From NCBI GenBank assembly GCA_963719975.1, contig CAVRED010000007.1, forward strand, positions 248,001-312,000: 64,000 bases of DNA. Reading direction: 5' to 3'. Positions 51,087 to 59,633 of this stretch are shown piece by piece (the stretch's first letter is position 1; every line of letters begins with the position of its first letter). The notes below the pieces were generated by a model. The model made no database searches. It was not told where the DNA came from and saw only the letters and a list, made by a program, of their open reading frames with translations. The stretch is from Poindextera sp963719975 (GTDB lineage Bacteria > Pseudomonadota > Alphaproteobacteria > Caulobacterales > Caulobacteraceae). A program made the position numbers and the translations under genes.

Positions 51087-51110
51087 ACCGCCCGCGTTGG
51101 GCGCCCCGCC

Positions 51111-52619
51111 TCACAGCTCGAATTTAACACCCTGCGCCAGCGGCAGGCCCGCGCCGTAGTTCACGGTGTTGGTCGCGCGCCGCATGTAGGCTTTCCAGGC
51201 GTCCGAGCCCGCCTCGCGGCCGCCGCCGGTCTCCTTCTCACCCCCGAACGCCCCCCCGATCTCGGCGCCGGAGGGGCCGATGTTGACGTTGGCGATGCCG
51301 CAGTCCGAGCCGCGCTCCGACAGGAAGCGCTCCGCCTCCCTCAGGTCGAGGGTGAAGATCGACGACGACAGCCCTTGCGGGGCCGCGTTGTTGAGCGCGA
51401 TCGCCTCGTCGAGTTCGCGATAGCGCATGACATAGAGGACCGGCGCGAAGGTCTCGCGCAGCACGACATCGGCTTGGCCAGCCATCTCGACCAGGGCAGG
51501 GCGCACGTACACCCCTGGCCCATCCAGCCGCTCGCCGCCGGTCACGCGCCCGCCGGCGGCGCGGGCTTCGTCGAGCGCCCGCTGCATGGCCTCCGCCGCG
51601 CTGGCGTCGACTAGCGGGCCCACCAGCGTCTCCTGATCGCGTGGGTCGCCGATGCGGACGCTTGCATAGGCGCCCTTCAGCCGTCCAACGAGGGCGTCCG
51701 CGACCGCCTCGTGCACGAACAGGCGACGCAGCGTGGTGCAGCGCTGGCCGGCCGTGCCCATGGCCGCGAAAGCGATGGCGCGCACCGCCTGGTCGAGATC
51801 CGCCGACCGGCAGACGATGGCGGCGTTGTTGCCGCCAAGCTCGAGCAGCGCGCGGGCGAAGCGGGCGGCGAGCTTCGGCGCGACCTTGCGCCCCATCGCG
51901 GTCGAGCCGGTCGCCGAGACCAGTGGAACCAACGGGTGGTCGACCAGCGCCTCGCCAAGCCCCGGGCCGCCGATGAGGACCTCACTCAAGCCCGCTGGGG
52001 CGTCGCCGAACCGCGTTGCGGCGCGTTCGAACGCCGCCTGGACGGCGAGCGCCGTCAACGGTGTCTTCTCGGAGGGCTTCCAGACCACGGGGTCGCCGCA
52101 GACCAGCGCGAGCGCCGCGTTCCATGACCAGACAGCGACAGGGAAGTTGAAGGCGGTGATCACGCCGACGACGCCGAGCGGCTTCCAGGTCTCCATCATC
52201 CGGTGCTCGGGCCGCTCGGTCGCGATCGCAAGGCCGAAGAGTTGTCGCGAGAGGCCGACGGCGTAGTCGCAGATGTCGATCATCTCCTGGACCTCGCCCA
52301 CGCCCTCCGAGAGGGTCTTGCCGGCTTCGAGGGTCACCAAGAGGCCGAGGTCGGACTTCGCGGCGCGCAGCTCCTCGCCAAGGAGGCGCACGAGCTCGCC
52401 GCGCCGGGGGGCCGGGACCGATCGCCAAACCAGGAACGCCTCGTGGGCGGCTGCAATCGCCTTCTCGGCATCGGCATGCGTCGTGGCCGCGACCTGGGCG
52501 ATCTCCTCGCCGGTGATCGGGGTCCGCGCGGAAAGTGCGCCGGGCGCGAGGCGAACCCCCAGCCGCTCGAGCAGGCGCCGCCCCTCTGTGGCGATGTCCG
52601 GTTGCGCGTGGACGGTCAT
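51111..52619 (-). CDS. Aldehyde dehydrogenase, piperideine-6-carboxylate/aminoadipate semialdehyde type (ALDH7)
   Basis: 502 residues, intact. ALDH signatures: VVGVITAFNFPVAVWSWNAA, WKPSEKTPLTALA, the catalytic glutamate in LLELGGNNAAIV and the catalytic Cys in MGTAGQRCTTLRRLFVH. IANVNIGPSGAEIGGAFGGEKETGGGREAGSD and the short C-terminus are characteristic of ALDH7/antiquitin-like enzymes, which oxidise alpha-aminoadipate semialdehyde to 2-aminoadipate in lysine degradation. The ATG overlaps the stop of the upstream dehydrogenase (ATGA), so the two are coupled. Confidence 0.93.
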   Translation of the reverse strand: MTVHAQPDIATEGRRLLERLGVRLAPGALSARTPITGEEIAQVAATTHADAEKAIAAAHEAFLVWRSVPAPRRGELVRLLGEELRAAKSDLGLLVTLEAGKTLSEGVGEVQEMIDICDYAVGLSRQLFGLAIATERPEHRMMETWKPLGVVGVITAFNFPVAVWSWNAALALVCGDPVVWKPSEKTPLTALAVQAAFERAATRFGDAPAGLSEVLIGGPGLGEALVDHPLVPLVSATGSTAMGRKVAPKLAARFARALLELGGNNAAIVCRSADLDQAVRAIAFAAMGTAGQRCTTLRRLFVHEAVADALVGRLKGAYASVRIGDPRDQETLVGPLVDASAAEAMQRALDEARAAGGRVTGGERLDGPGVYVRPALVEMAGQADVVLRETFAPVLYVMRYRELDEAIALNNAAPQGLSSSIFTLDLREAERFLSERGSDCGIANVNIGPSGAEIGGAFGGEKETGGGREAGSDAWKAYMRRATNTVNYGAGLPLAQGVKFEL

Positions 52620-53728
52620 GCGGCGTGCTCCAGGTGCGGCGGCTCTTCGCTGCCGAGGGCATAGACACGGCCGAACCGGTTGGCGAGGAAGGCCGAGAGC
52701 GCAATGTCTTCCTGCCGTACGAAACCGCGCTGGGGCAAGCGTCCCTCGGCCAGGAGGTCGAGCACCGCACAGAGGCTGGAGGCGGTCGTGATCTGGATAG
52801 CGGACAACAGCGCCCCGCCGATCTCGCGGGCGTAGATCGTGTTGGCGTATGTCTCCTGCACCAGCTGGCCAGCCTTGAGGCCTGAGACGGTCACGAAAAC
52901 GATCACGACGTCCTGCATCGTGGCCGGAACCGCGTGCTCGAGAATGTCCTTCAAGAGGTCGCGCCGGTCGCGCAGGCGAAGGTCGTTGAGCAGCGCCTTC
53001 ATGAGCGCCGCGTGGCCTGGGTAGCGGACGGTGCGGTAGTTCACGTTGCGCGCGCGCCCGGCCAGTGTCTCGCACAGCGTGCCGAGGCCGCCGGAGGTGT
53101 TGAAGGCCTCGTACGCGACCCCGTCGAGGGCGAAGCTCTCGCATTCCTCCAGCGCCCGGGTCTGGCGTAGGGCGCCGTCGACGATGGCTTCGCACGGCTC
53201 GCAGTACTCGTTGATCACCCCGTCGGTCGACCAGGTCAGATTGTAGTTGAGGGCGTTCGAAGGATATCGGGGAAGGGCGCCGACCCTCAGGCGCACGTCG
53301 TGCAGGTCGTCGAAACGCTTCGCCAGGTCGGCGGCGACGATGGAGACAAACCCGGGCGCCAGTCCACACTGTGGGACGAAGGCGCTCTCCGCGCCCGCGG
53401 ACAGGGCCTTGATCGCCCTGGTCGCCGCCACGTCCTCGGTGAGATCCAGGTAGTGGACGCCGGCGCGGCGGGCGGCCTCGGCGACAGCCAGCGTCTGGTG
53501 ATAGGGCGCGGCGCTCAGCACGGCGAACTGGCCGGCCAGGACGGCCTCGAGCGCATGCGGGTCGGAGACGTCGAGGGTTCGCCGGCGGACGGCGCAGGCG
53601 CCCGCGAGCTCGGCGAGCGCCGTCTCCGACCGATCGACCGCGGTCACTTCGTAGTCGAGGCTGCGCGACAAGAGGCTCGCGACCACCCCGCCGATCTTGC
53701 CGGCGCCAACCACAACCACGTTGCGCAT
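52616..53728 (-). CDS. Saccharopine/lysine 6-dehydrogenase-family protein
   Basis: 370 residues, intact. The Rossmann start is MRNVVVVGAGKIGGVVASLL, followed by AAPYHQTLAVAEAARRAGVHYLDL, QCGLAPGFVSIVAADL and the C-terminal YPSNALNYNLTWSTDGVINEY. Single-domain members act as saccharopine dehydrogenase (glutamate-forming) or lysine 6-dehydrogenase; both feed aminoadipate semialdehyde to the downstream ALDH7 enzyme. Which one cannot be decided from sequence; no separate lysine-ketoglutarate reductase gene is present here, which slightly favours the lysine 6-dehydrogenase role. Confidence 0.88.
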   Translation of the reverse strand: MRNVVVVGAGKIGGVVASLLSRSLDYEVTAVDRSETALAELAGACAVRRRTLDVSDPHALEAVLAGQFAVLSAAPYHQTLAVAEAARRAGVHYLDLTEDVAATRAIKALSAGAESAFVPQCGLAPGFVSIVAADLAKRFDDLHDVRLRVGALPRYPSNALNYNLTWSTDGVINEYCEPCEAIVDGALRQTRALEECESFALDGVAYEAFNTSGGLGTLCETLAGRARNVNYRTVRYPGHAALMKALLNDLRLRDRRDLLKDILEHAVPATMQDVVIVFVTVSGLKAGQLVQETYANTIYAREIGGALLSAIQITTASSLCAVLDLLAEGRLPQRGFVRQEDIALSAFLANRFGRVYALGSEEPPHLEHAA

Positions 53729-53774
53729 GGCCTGCCTCCCGGATGCGGATTCCCCGACGAGAGTCGCCGACGAG

Positions 53775-53809
53775 CCGCCGAATCGCCATGGCCGATCCGC
53801 CGATTTGCC
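53775..53809. promoter_or_regulatory. Candidate Lrp-type operator, two phased repeats
   Basis: CCGCCGAATCGCC (53775-53787) and CCGCCGATTTGCC (53797-53809) match at 11 of 13 bases and start 22 bases apart, about two helical turns. They lie in the divergent region between the lysine-catabolism operon and the Lrp gene, the natural place for autoregulatory sites. Confidence 0.45.
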
Positions 53810-53846
53810 GAGACAATCCGAGCGTTTCGCCGTATCGACCTCGCAC

Positions 53847-54272
53847 ATGGACGAAATAGATCAGGCTCTGATCGCTCGCCTGCGTGAGAATGCCCGCGCC
53901 TCCACCGCCGAGCTGGCGCGCACGCTCGGCCTCTCACGCACGACCGTGCAGAGCCGGCTGGAGCGGCTCGAGCGCACCGGCGTCGTCACCGGCTACACGG
54001 TTCGCCTTTCCGACGCCCACGAGCGCGGCCAGATCCACGCCTATGTGATGATGGTGGTCGCGCCCAAGGCCTCAGCGGCCGTCGCAGCGGCCATTCGGAG
54101 GATGCCGGCGGTCCGCCTGTTGCAGTCGGTCAGCGGCCCGTTCGACATGATCGCGCTCGCGGCCGCCCCGTCGGCCGCCGACATGGACGCCCTGATCGAC
54201 GGCATCGGCGCCCTCGATGGCGTCGAGCGGACGACCTCCTCGATCGTGCTTTCGACGAAGATCGACCGGTAG
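53847..54272 (+). CDS. Lrp/AsnC-family transcriptional regulator
   Basis: 141 residues. The N-terminal helix-turn-helix is DEIDQALIARLRENARASTAELARTLGLSRTTVQSRLERLERTGVVTGY; the C-terminal RAM domain begins HAYVMMVVAPKASAAVAAAIRRM and ends DGVERTTSSIVLSTKI. It is divergent from the lysine-catabolism pair, so a lysine or related amino acid is the probable ligand and that operon the target. Confidence 0.93.
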   Translation: MDEIDQALIARLRENARASTAELARTLGLSRTTVQSRLERLERTGVVTGYTVRLSDAHERGQIHAYVMMVVAPKASAAVAAAIRRMPAVRLLQSVSGPFDMIALAAAPSAADMDALIDGIGALDGVERTTSSIVLSTKIDR

Positions 54273-54280
54273 CCGGCGGG

Positions 54281-54571
54281 TCAGCCGACCCGGCTGTATT
54301 CGTAGTCCTCACGCTCGACCGGTCCGGTCCGGAGGCCGCTGGGCAGCGGGGCGCGGGTGGCGTTGACCTGGCGGTGCGCCTCGAGCGCCGCCTCGTCCGC
54401 CCAGTGCTCGAGCAGGACGAGCTTGTCGGGATCGACCACGCTCTGGAACACCTCGAACTGCTCGCAGCCAGGCTCCTGCATGACCTCCGCGCAGCGGCCT
54501 CGGAAGGCCTGGGCGAGGTCGGCGCCCTTTCCTGGGGTGGCGTGCAGCGTGATGAGAATCCGGATCGCCAT
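54281..54571 (-). CDS. Antibiotic biosynthesis monooxygenase (ABM) domain protein
   Basis: 96 residues starting MAIRILITLHATPGKGADLA; an ATG at 54586 would extend it by five residues and overlap the previous stop. The dimeric ferredoxin-like ABM fold shows in MQEPGCEQFEVFQSVVDPDKLVLLEHWADEAALEAH. Members are heme-independent monooxygenases or stress proteins of varied function. It is coupled to the thioredoxin-like gene two bases upstream. Confidence 0.88.
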   Translation of the reverse strand: MAIRILITLHATPGKGADLAQAFRGRCAEVMQEPGCEQFEVFQSVVDPDKLVLLEHWADEAALEAHRQVNATRAPLPSGLRTGPVEREDYEYSRVG

Positions 54572-54573
54572 GG

Positions 54574-55083
54574 CTAGTTCGTCCATTGGGCCAGCCAGTC
54601 GGCCAGCGCTTGCGGGGTCATGTGGCGCGCGTCGGCCAACGCCGCGATATGGCCGGCGTCGATGAGACGGTCGCTTGTCGGGTCGACGACGAGCATGCTC
54701 GGCACGCCCTCCAGCCGGTGGCTGACGCCATAGCTGGCCAGAATCTGCAGGTTCTTGTCGAACCGCCCGACGTCGACGGTGACGACCTCATAGTGGGCGT
54801 CGATGAAGGCGCGGACCTCCGGGAGCGCCATCGTGCCGGCCAGGATGCGGCAGTCGGGGCACCAGTTCCCGCCCAGATCGACGAGCAGAAGCTTGTGGGC
54901 GGCGAGCGCGCGCGCATGGGCGCGCGCGACCGCCGCGTCGGCGTCCGCGTGCTCGTCGTAGGGGTAGGGCAGGGGCGTTCTCAGTTGCTCGAAGCTGGAG
55001 ACGGTGACGTGCGGAGCCGGCGCTGCGAACGCAGGTATGGTCGCCAGCACAGCGGCCCCCGCCAGAGCCAGTCGCTTCCACAT
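54574..55083 (-). CDS. Periplasmic thioredoxin-like protein
   Basis: 169 residues; GGAGG lies 7 bases before the ATG. Signal peptide MWKRLALAGAAVLATIPAFA, then a thioredoxin fold with the redox motif WCPDC in LLLVDLGGNWCPDCRILAG and the cis-proline region RLEGVPSMLVVD. Probably a periplasmic disulfide or oxidative-stress protein. First gene of a two-gene operon with the ABM protein. Confidence 0.9.
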   Translation of the reverse strand: MWKRLALAGAAVLATIPAFAAPAPHVTVSSFEQLRTPLPYPYDEHADADAAVARAHARALAAHKLLLVDLGGNWCPDCRILAGTMALPEVRAFIDAHYEVVTVDVGRFDKNLQILASYGVSHRLEGVPSMLVVDPTSDRLIDAGHIAALADARHMTPQALADWLAQWTN

Positions 55084-55283
55084 GCACGAGCCTCCATCGA
55101 GCTGCGCGTCAGTGCGCAGCAACACCACCCGCCCGGGCTATACGCCACGGACAATAGACGCGCGAGCACCCCCCCCTTATGCTTGGCGCCGTGACCGGCA
55201 GCCGCCGGCATCGACTTTCTGCCGGCGCCTGCTACGCAGGTCCTGCTCGCCCGTCCCGGGCTAGAGCGGGGAGGTCGCCTTTC

Positions 55284-55847
55284 ATGCGCAACGTCGTTCT
55301 GGGCCTCGCCGGCCTCACACTGCTGGTCGCTTGTTCCAAAGCGCCGGGGAATGCAGAGAGCTCGGCCGCCCCCGCCCCCGCCTCCGCCAGTGCGGCGCCG
55401 GCGGCCGCCGCAGCCGCCGCGCCGACGGCTGCGCCAGTCACCGGCCCGCCCGTGTCCGGCTCTTACACCGTCGACGGCAAGGCGGCGGTGCTGACGCAGG
55501 TCACCAGCGCCAAGGACGATCCGTTCGACGGCCAGCCGGTCACGGACGTGATCTTCACGGCGAAGGATCAGGCGGGCGACGCGAAGCCCGCCGTCGATGC
55601 CCTCTTCGGCAACTTCGGCGACGCGATCGTCGTCAGGATCGAGCCCGACGGCACGGTGGTCGGCGCCGACATCGTCCATTCGGCGCTGAAGGAACAGGGC
55701 TCGGTCTCGCTGTCCGGCGTCTTCTCGGTGAAGAACTATCAGGCGAGCGGCGGCCAGATCTCGGGTGAACTCACCACCGGGGGCCCGAATGACGTCTTCG
55801 GGCAGAAGGTCGACGTGGACCTCACCTTCCACGTGAAAGCGCCCTAG
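55284..55847 (+). CDS. Small lipoprotein of unknown function
   Basis: 187 residues. The lipobox TLLVAC lies at the end of the signal peptide (MRNVVLGLAGLTLLVAC). A long Ala/Pro linker follows, then SYTVDGKAAVLTQVTSAKDD, VRIEPDGTVVGADIVHSALKEQG and the end FGQKVDVDLTFHVKAP, an antiparallel beta pattern. No known family is recognised; the absence of D at +2 suggests the outer membrane. Confidence 0.8.
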   Translation: MRNVVLGLAGLTLLVACSKAPGNAESSAAPAPASASAAPAAAAAAAPTAAPVTGPPVSGSYTVDGKAAVLTQVTSAKDDPFDGQPVTDVIFTAKDQAGDAKPAVDALFGNFGDAIVVRIEPDGTVVGADIVHSALKEQGSVSLSGVFSVKNYQASGGQISGELTTGGPNDVFGQKVDVDLTFHVKAP

Positions 55848-55850
55848 CGC

Positions 55851-56597
55851 TCAGCGCGCCTTCAGGAAGAGGCCGACGGTCAGCGTCACGCCGATGATGA
55901 CCACAATGACCCTGAGCGCGGTCTCGTTGACGCGCTTGAGCATCAGGCCGCCGAGGACGCCGCCCAAGATCGCGCCAACGCCGACAACGACGATCCGGCG
56001 CCAGTCGAGGTGGGTCGTGAAAAGGAAGATGGCGACCGCCGAGGCGTTCATCATGCCGGCCAGTACGTTCTTGGTCGCGCCCGCCTGACGCACGCCGAGG
56101 CCCGCGAGCGTCAGCCCCGCCAGCATCAGAAAGCCGATGCCGCCGCCGAAGTAGCCGCCATAGATCGAGATGCCGAACTGGATCAGGGCGGTCGGTATGC
56201 GGCCCAGGGGCCGCGTCGTCTCGGCCGGGCGGCGCAGGAAGCTGCCCCAGGCGAAGACGGCGGTCGCGAACAGCACCAGATAGGGCACGAGGCGGGCGAA
56301 AAAAGCCGGCGGCGTCGCGAGCAGCAGCACCGCGCCGACCGCTCCGCCCGCGAGGCTGATGGCGACCAGCGCGCCGAAGCCGTGGCCGCCGGCGCCGGCC
56401 ACATTGTCACGACCAACCCAGCCGGTGGTCAGCTGACCGGGGAAAAGGGCGATGGTCGAGGTGATGTTCGCGGCGCGCGCGTCGAGGCCGGTTAGCATCA
56501 GCGTCGGCAGCGTGATGAATGACCCGCCCCCGGCGAGCGCGTTCTGCGCCCCGGCCCAGAACGCCGCGGCGAAAAGAAGAGCGAGCATGGCGACCAT
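55851..56597 (-). CDS. TauE/SafE-family sulfite exporter-like permease
   Basis: 248 residues with about eight hydrophobic helices. Typical motifs are NALAGGGSFITLPTLMLTGLDARAAN in the first half and its repeat ISIYGGYFGGGIGFLMLAGLTL in the second. The family exports sulfite, sulfoacetate or related organic anions; the substrate is unknown. Start 56597 (MVAMLALL); 56588 is an alternative. Confidence 0.92.
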   Translation of the reverse strand: MVAMLALLFAAAFWAGAQNALAGGGSFITLPTLMLTGLDARAANITSTIALFPGQLTTGWVGRDNVAGAGGHGFGALVAISLAGGAVGAVLLLATPPAFFARLVPYLVLFATAVFAWGSFLRRPAETTRPLGRIPTALIQFGISIYGGYFGGGIGFLMLAGLTLAGLGVRQAGATKNVLAGMMNASAVAIFLFTTHLDWRRIVVVGVGAILGGVLGGLMLKRVNETALRVIVVIIGVTLTVGLFLKAR

Positions 56598-56653
56598 GCT
56601 CGCTCCATAGCCTCCGCAGGGCGGCGAAGGCCAACCAGACTTGCTGGCCGGCT

Positions 56654-57826
56654 CTAGAGCCTCTCCACGATGGTGACGTTCGACAGACCGCCGCCTTCGC
56701 ACATGGTTTGCAGGCCGTAGCGCTTGCCACGGTCCTTCAACGCATAGACCAGCGTCGTCATCAGCTTGGTGCCGGAGGCGCCGAGCGGGTGGCCGAGCGC
56801 GATCGCGCCGCCGTTTACGTTGAGGCGCTCGGGATCGGCGCCCAGCGCTTTGAGCCAGGCGACCGGCACCGAGGCGAAGGCCTCGTTCACCTCGAAGAGG
56901 TCGATATCGTCGAGCGTCAGGCCCGCCTTCTTCACCGCCCGCTCGGTGCCGGGGATCGGGGCTTCGAGCATGATCACCGGATCGCCGCCGACCACGGTCA
57001 TGTGGTGGATGCGGGCGATCGGAGCGATCCCGAGCGACTTCAGGCCCGCCTCGCTGACGATCATCACGCCCGACGCGCCGTCGCAGATCTGGCTGGAGGT
57101 CGCCGCCGTGATCGCACCGCCCTCCTGCAGCAGCTTCACGCCCTTCACACCCTCCAGCGACACGTCGAAACGGATGCCTTCATCGACAGTATGCAGCTCG
57201 GTCTTGCCTTCGGCGGTGGTGATCTCGACCGGGACGATCTCGTCCTTGAAACGGCCGCCTTGCGTCGCCGCGATCGCCTTCTGGTGGCTCTTGAACCCGA
57301 ACACGTCGAGCTGGTCCTTGGTGAGGCCATACTTCTTGGCCATCATCTCGGCGCCCATGAACTGGCTGAACTGGATGTTGGGGTAGCGTTCCTCCATCCG
57401 AGGGCTCTTGGGCACGCCCATGCCTTCCTTTGCGGCCAGCATGACCGAAAGGCCCATCGGCACGCGGGTCATGCTCTCGACGCCCGATGCGATGACGATG
57501 TCCATCGACCCCGACATCACCGCCTGGGCGGCGAAGTGCAACGCCTGTTGCGACGATCCACATTGGCGGTCGACCGAGGTGGCCGGGACGCTCTCGGGCA
57601 GCTTCGAGGCGAGGACGGCGTTGCGGGCGATGTTGGTCGCCTGCTGGCCGACCTGGGAGACGCAGCCCATGACCACGTCTTCGATCTGGGCGGGATCGGC
57701 GCCCGAGCGCTCGACGAGGCTGTCCAGCACTTGCGCGGCGAGGTCGGCCGGGTGCACGCCCGCCAGGCGTCCCCCCTTGCGGCCGCCGGCGGTGCGCGCG
57801 GCGGCGACGATATAGGCTTCGGCCAT
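56654..57826 (-). CDS. Acetyl-CoA C-acyltransferase (thiolase)
   Basis: 390 residues, intact; GGAGGG lies 4-9 bases before the ATG. The acyl-binding Cys is in SVDRQCGSSQQALHFAA, and the active-site blocks are NGGAIALGHPLGASGTK (His) and the C-terminal Cys in MCEGGGLSNVT. The beginning AEAYIVAAARTAGGRKGGRL is typical of the beta-ketothiolases of fatty-acid degradation. It may work with the acyl-CoA dehydrogenase and enoyl-CoA hydratase encoded elsewhere in the window. Confidence 0.95.
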   Translation of the reverse strand: MAEAYIVAAARTAGGRKGGRLAGVHPADLAAQVLDSLVERSGADPAQIEDVVMGCVSQVGQQATNIARNAVLASKLPESVPATSVDRQCGSSQQALHFAAQAVMSGSMDIVIASGVESMTRVPMGLSVMLAAKEGMGVPKSPRMEERYPNIQFSQFMGAEMMAKKYGLTKDQLDVFGFKSHQKAIAATQGGRFKDEIVPVEITTAEGKTELHTVDEGIRFDVSLEGVKGVKLLQEGGAITAATSSQICDGASGVMIVSEAGLKSLGIAPIARIHHMTVVGGDPVIMLEAPIPGTERAVKKAGLTLDDIDLFEVNEAFASVPVAWLKALGADPERLNVNGGAIALGHPLGASGTKLMTTLVYALKDRGKRYGLQTMCEGGGLSNVTIVERL

Positions 57827-57962
57827 CGGGCCCTCCATGGGTGATTGCCGACGAACTTGCCCGAGCGGGCGAGGCCGCGCAATCGTGCCGCCGGGTCACT
57901 CTGCCCGGCAAAAGCGCGCGGCTTAGCTTGCCGTCAACGCCGTTCGCGCTACCTCTGGAGGC

Positions 57963-58418
57963 ATGTTCAAGGCCAAGACCCAGATCGAAGTGCACAACGG
58001 GCGGGCGGCGATCGAGACGATCGGGCGCATTTCGGACAATCTCATCGGCATCGGACCGTTCGGCATTGGCCTGGACGGCATCCTGGCCTGGGTCCCTGGC
58101 GTCGGCGAGCTCTACAGCATCGGCGCAGGGGCCGCTTTGGTGGTCCAGGGCTATCGGGCGCGCGTGCCGGCTTCGGTGCTGATCCAGGCCGCCATGTTGG
58201 TCTCGATCCGCACGCTCTCGAACATCTTCCCATTCCTGGGCGGGGTGATTGTCGACTTCTTCCGCGGCCACCGCATGGCCGCAAAGATGCTGGTGCGGGC
58301 CATCGACGACACGCTCTACATCGAGGGCGCCCAGGACCGCGATCACCCCGAGTATGCCCGGGTGATTGCGCGTATCCGCTCGGGCGAGGAGCGCCGGCGG
58401 GTGGTGTTCCTGGGCTAA
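57963..58418 (+). CDS. DUF4112 membrane protein
   Basis: 151 residues. The signature DNLIGIGPFGIGLDGILAWVPGVGELYS matches DUF4112, whose members have two or three membrane helices (here also LIQAAMLVSIRTLSNIFPFLGGVIVDFF). The function is unknown. It stands alone, followed by the DUF2177 gene 48 bases later. Confidence 0.87.
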   Translation: MFKAKTQIEVHNGRAAIETIGRISDNLIGIGPFGIGLDGILAWVPGVGELYSIGAGAALVVQGYRARVPASVLIQAAMLVSIRTLSNIFPFLGGVIVDFFRGHRMAAKMLVRAIDDTLYIEGAQDRDHPEYARVIARIRSGEERRRVVFLG

Positions 58419-58465
58419 ATCCGCCGCGGAGTCCCGCGCGTAGAAGGGCCAAGGGAGGCCCCTTC

Positions 58466-58864
58466 ATGACGCGCTTGCTCGCCGCCTACGCGGCCATGGT
58501 CGTTCTGTTCCCGGCGCTGGATTTCGTCTGGTTCGCGATAGTCGCGCACGGCGTCTATCAGGCCGAGATCGGCCGCCTGCTCAATCCGACGCTCCAACTC
58601 GCGCCGGCCATCGGCTTCTACGCCCTCTACGCGTCGGGGGTTCTCGTGTTCGTGGTCCGCCCGGCGCTGGATCGGGGCGGCTGGCGCGGGACGGCGCTCG
58701 TCGCCGCCTTCTTCGGCCTCGTCGCCTACGGGACCTTCGACTTGACCTGCCTTGCGCTGATCAAGGGTTTCACCGTGACGGCCGCCGCGATCGACATGGC
58801 CTGGGGCGCGTTCGCGACCACGATCGCGGCGAGTGCGGCGCGGCTCGCGGCCGCGCGCCTTTAA
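58466..58864 (+). CDS. DUF2177 membrane protein
   Basis: 132 residues with four hydrophobic segments. LLAAYAAMVVLFPALDFVWF and AFFGLVAYGTFDLTCLALIKGF are the DUF2177 landmarks; the conserved D-x-x-W and Y-x-x-x-D-x-T pattern is present. GGGAGG precedes the ATG by 6 bases. Function unknown. Confidence 0.88.
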   Translation: MTRLLAAYAAMVVLFPALDFVWFAIVAHGVYQAEIGRLLNPTLQLAPAIGFYALYASGVLVFVVRPALDRGGWRGTALVAAFFGLVAYGTFDLTCLALIKGFTVTAAAIDMAWGAFATTIAASAARLAAARL

Positions 58865-58871
58865 GTCCGGC

Positions 58872-59492
58872 TCAGGCGGGGACCGCCGCTCCCCACTCGT
58901 TCCAACCGGCCCAGCGCGGCGTGCCGGGCAGGTACATGGTCTCGCGCCGCTCAACCGTGAAGCCGGCCTGTTCGATCGCGCTGGTAACCGGCCGGGTCAG
59001 GTGACAGCCGCCGGCGATGCGCTTCCACACCGGCTCGATCCGCCGCTGCCACTTCACCACGTCGGCGTCGGGCGCCAGCCCGTGCTCACAGAACAGCAGC
59101 CGCCCGCCGGGCTTCAGGACGCGTCTTGCCTCGGCAAGCGAGGCCTTCGGGTCCTGCACCGAGCAGAGGGTGAAGGTGCAGACCACGCAGTCGAAGGCGT
59201 GGTCGTCGAACGGGAGCGCCTCGGCGCGTCCGTCCAGCACATGCACTGGGATGCTCGAGCCCTGGACCGCCTCCTCCGCTCGCCGGCGGAGCGGTTCCGA
59301 CGGTTCGACCGCCGACAGATCCTGGACCTTGTCTGGATCGTAGTAGGGGAGGTTGAGCGCGCTGCCCATGCCGAGTTCCAGCACGCGCCCTTGCGCGTCA
59401 GGAACGACCTTGGCGCGCTGGTAGGCGATGGGCTTGGCCGAACACGCGCAGTTCAGCAGCCAGGGGACGACGTAGCGGTCATAGAGGCCCAT
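58872..59492 (-). CDS. Class I SAM-dependent methyltransferase, METTL7/UbiE-like
   Basis: 206 residues, intact. VLELGMGSALNLPYYDPDKV is motif I, LPFDDHAFDCVVCTFTLCSV motif II, and VLKPGGRLLFCEHGLAPD the motif III region. An N-terminal CACS-containing helix precedes it. Many relatives act on lipids or small molecules. Divergent from metK, which makes its SAM cofactor; this may be coincidence. Confidence 0.9.
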   Translation of the reverse strand: MGLYDRYVVPWLLNCACSAKPIAYQRAKVVPDAQGRVLELGMGSALNLPYYDPDKVQDLSAVEPSEPLRRRAEEAVQGSSIPVHVLDGRAEALPFDDHAFDCVVCTFTLCSVQDPKASLAEARRVLKPGGRLLFCEHGLAPDADVVKWQRRIEPVWKRIAGGCHLTRPVTSAIEQAGFTVERRETMYLPGTPRWAGWNEWGAAVPA

Positions 59493-59633
59493 GGGGTCAA
59501 GCTTAGGCGAGCCGGCCGGACTTGGCTATCCGCCCGGCTCGGGCGTCCAGCGGACAATTCCTGTTGCGCGGCGGCCCTCTCTTACGCTTGAAGTCGCCCC
59601 CGAATGTCGCGGCCTGGCCGCTTGGGAGGCTCG

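Noticed and set aside
59493..59633. SAM riboswitch upstream of metK
   Set aside because: I could not find the pairing pattern of SAM-I, SAM-II or SAM-V classes in the 140 bases; the space is short and lacks a terminator or sequestered ribosome-binding site.
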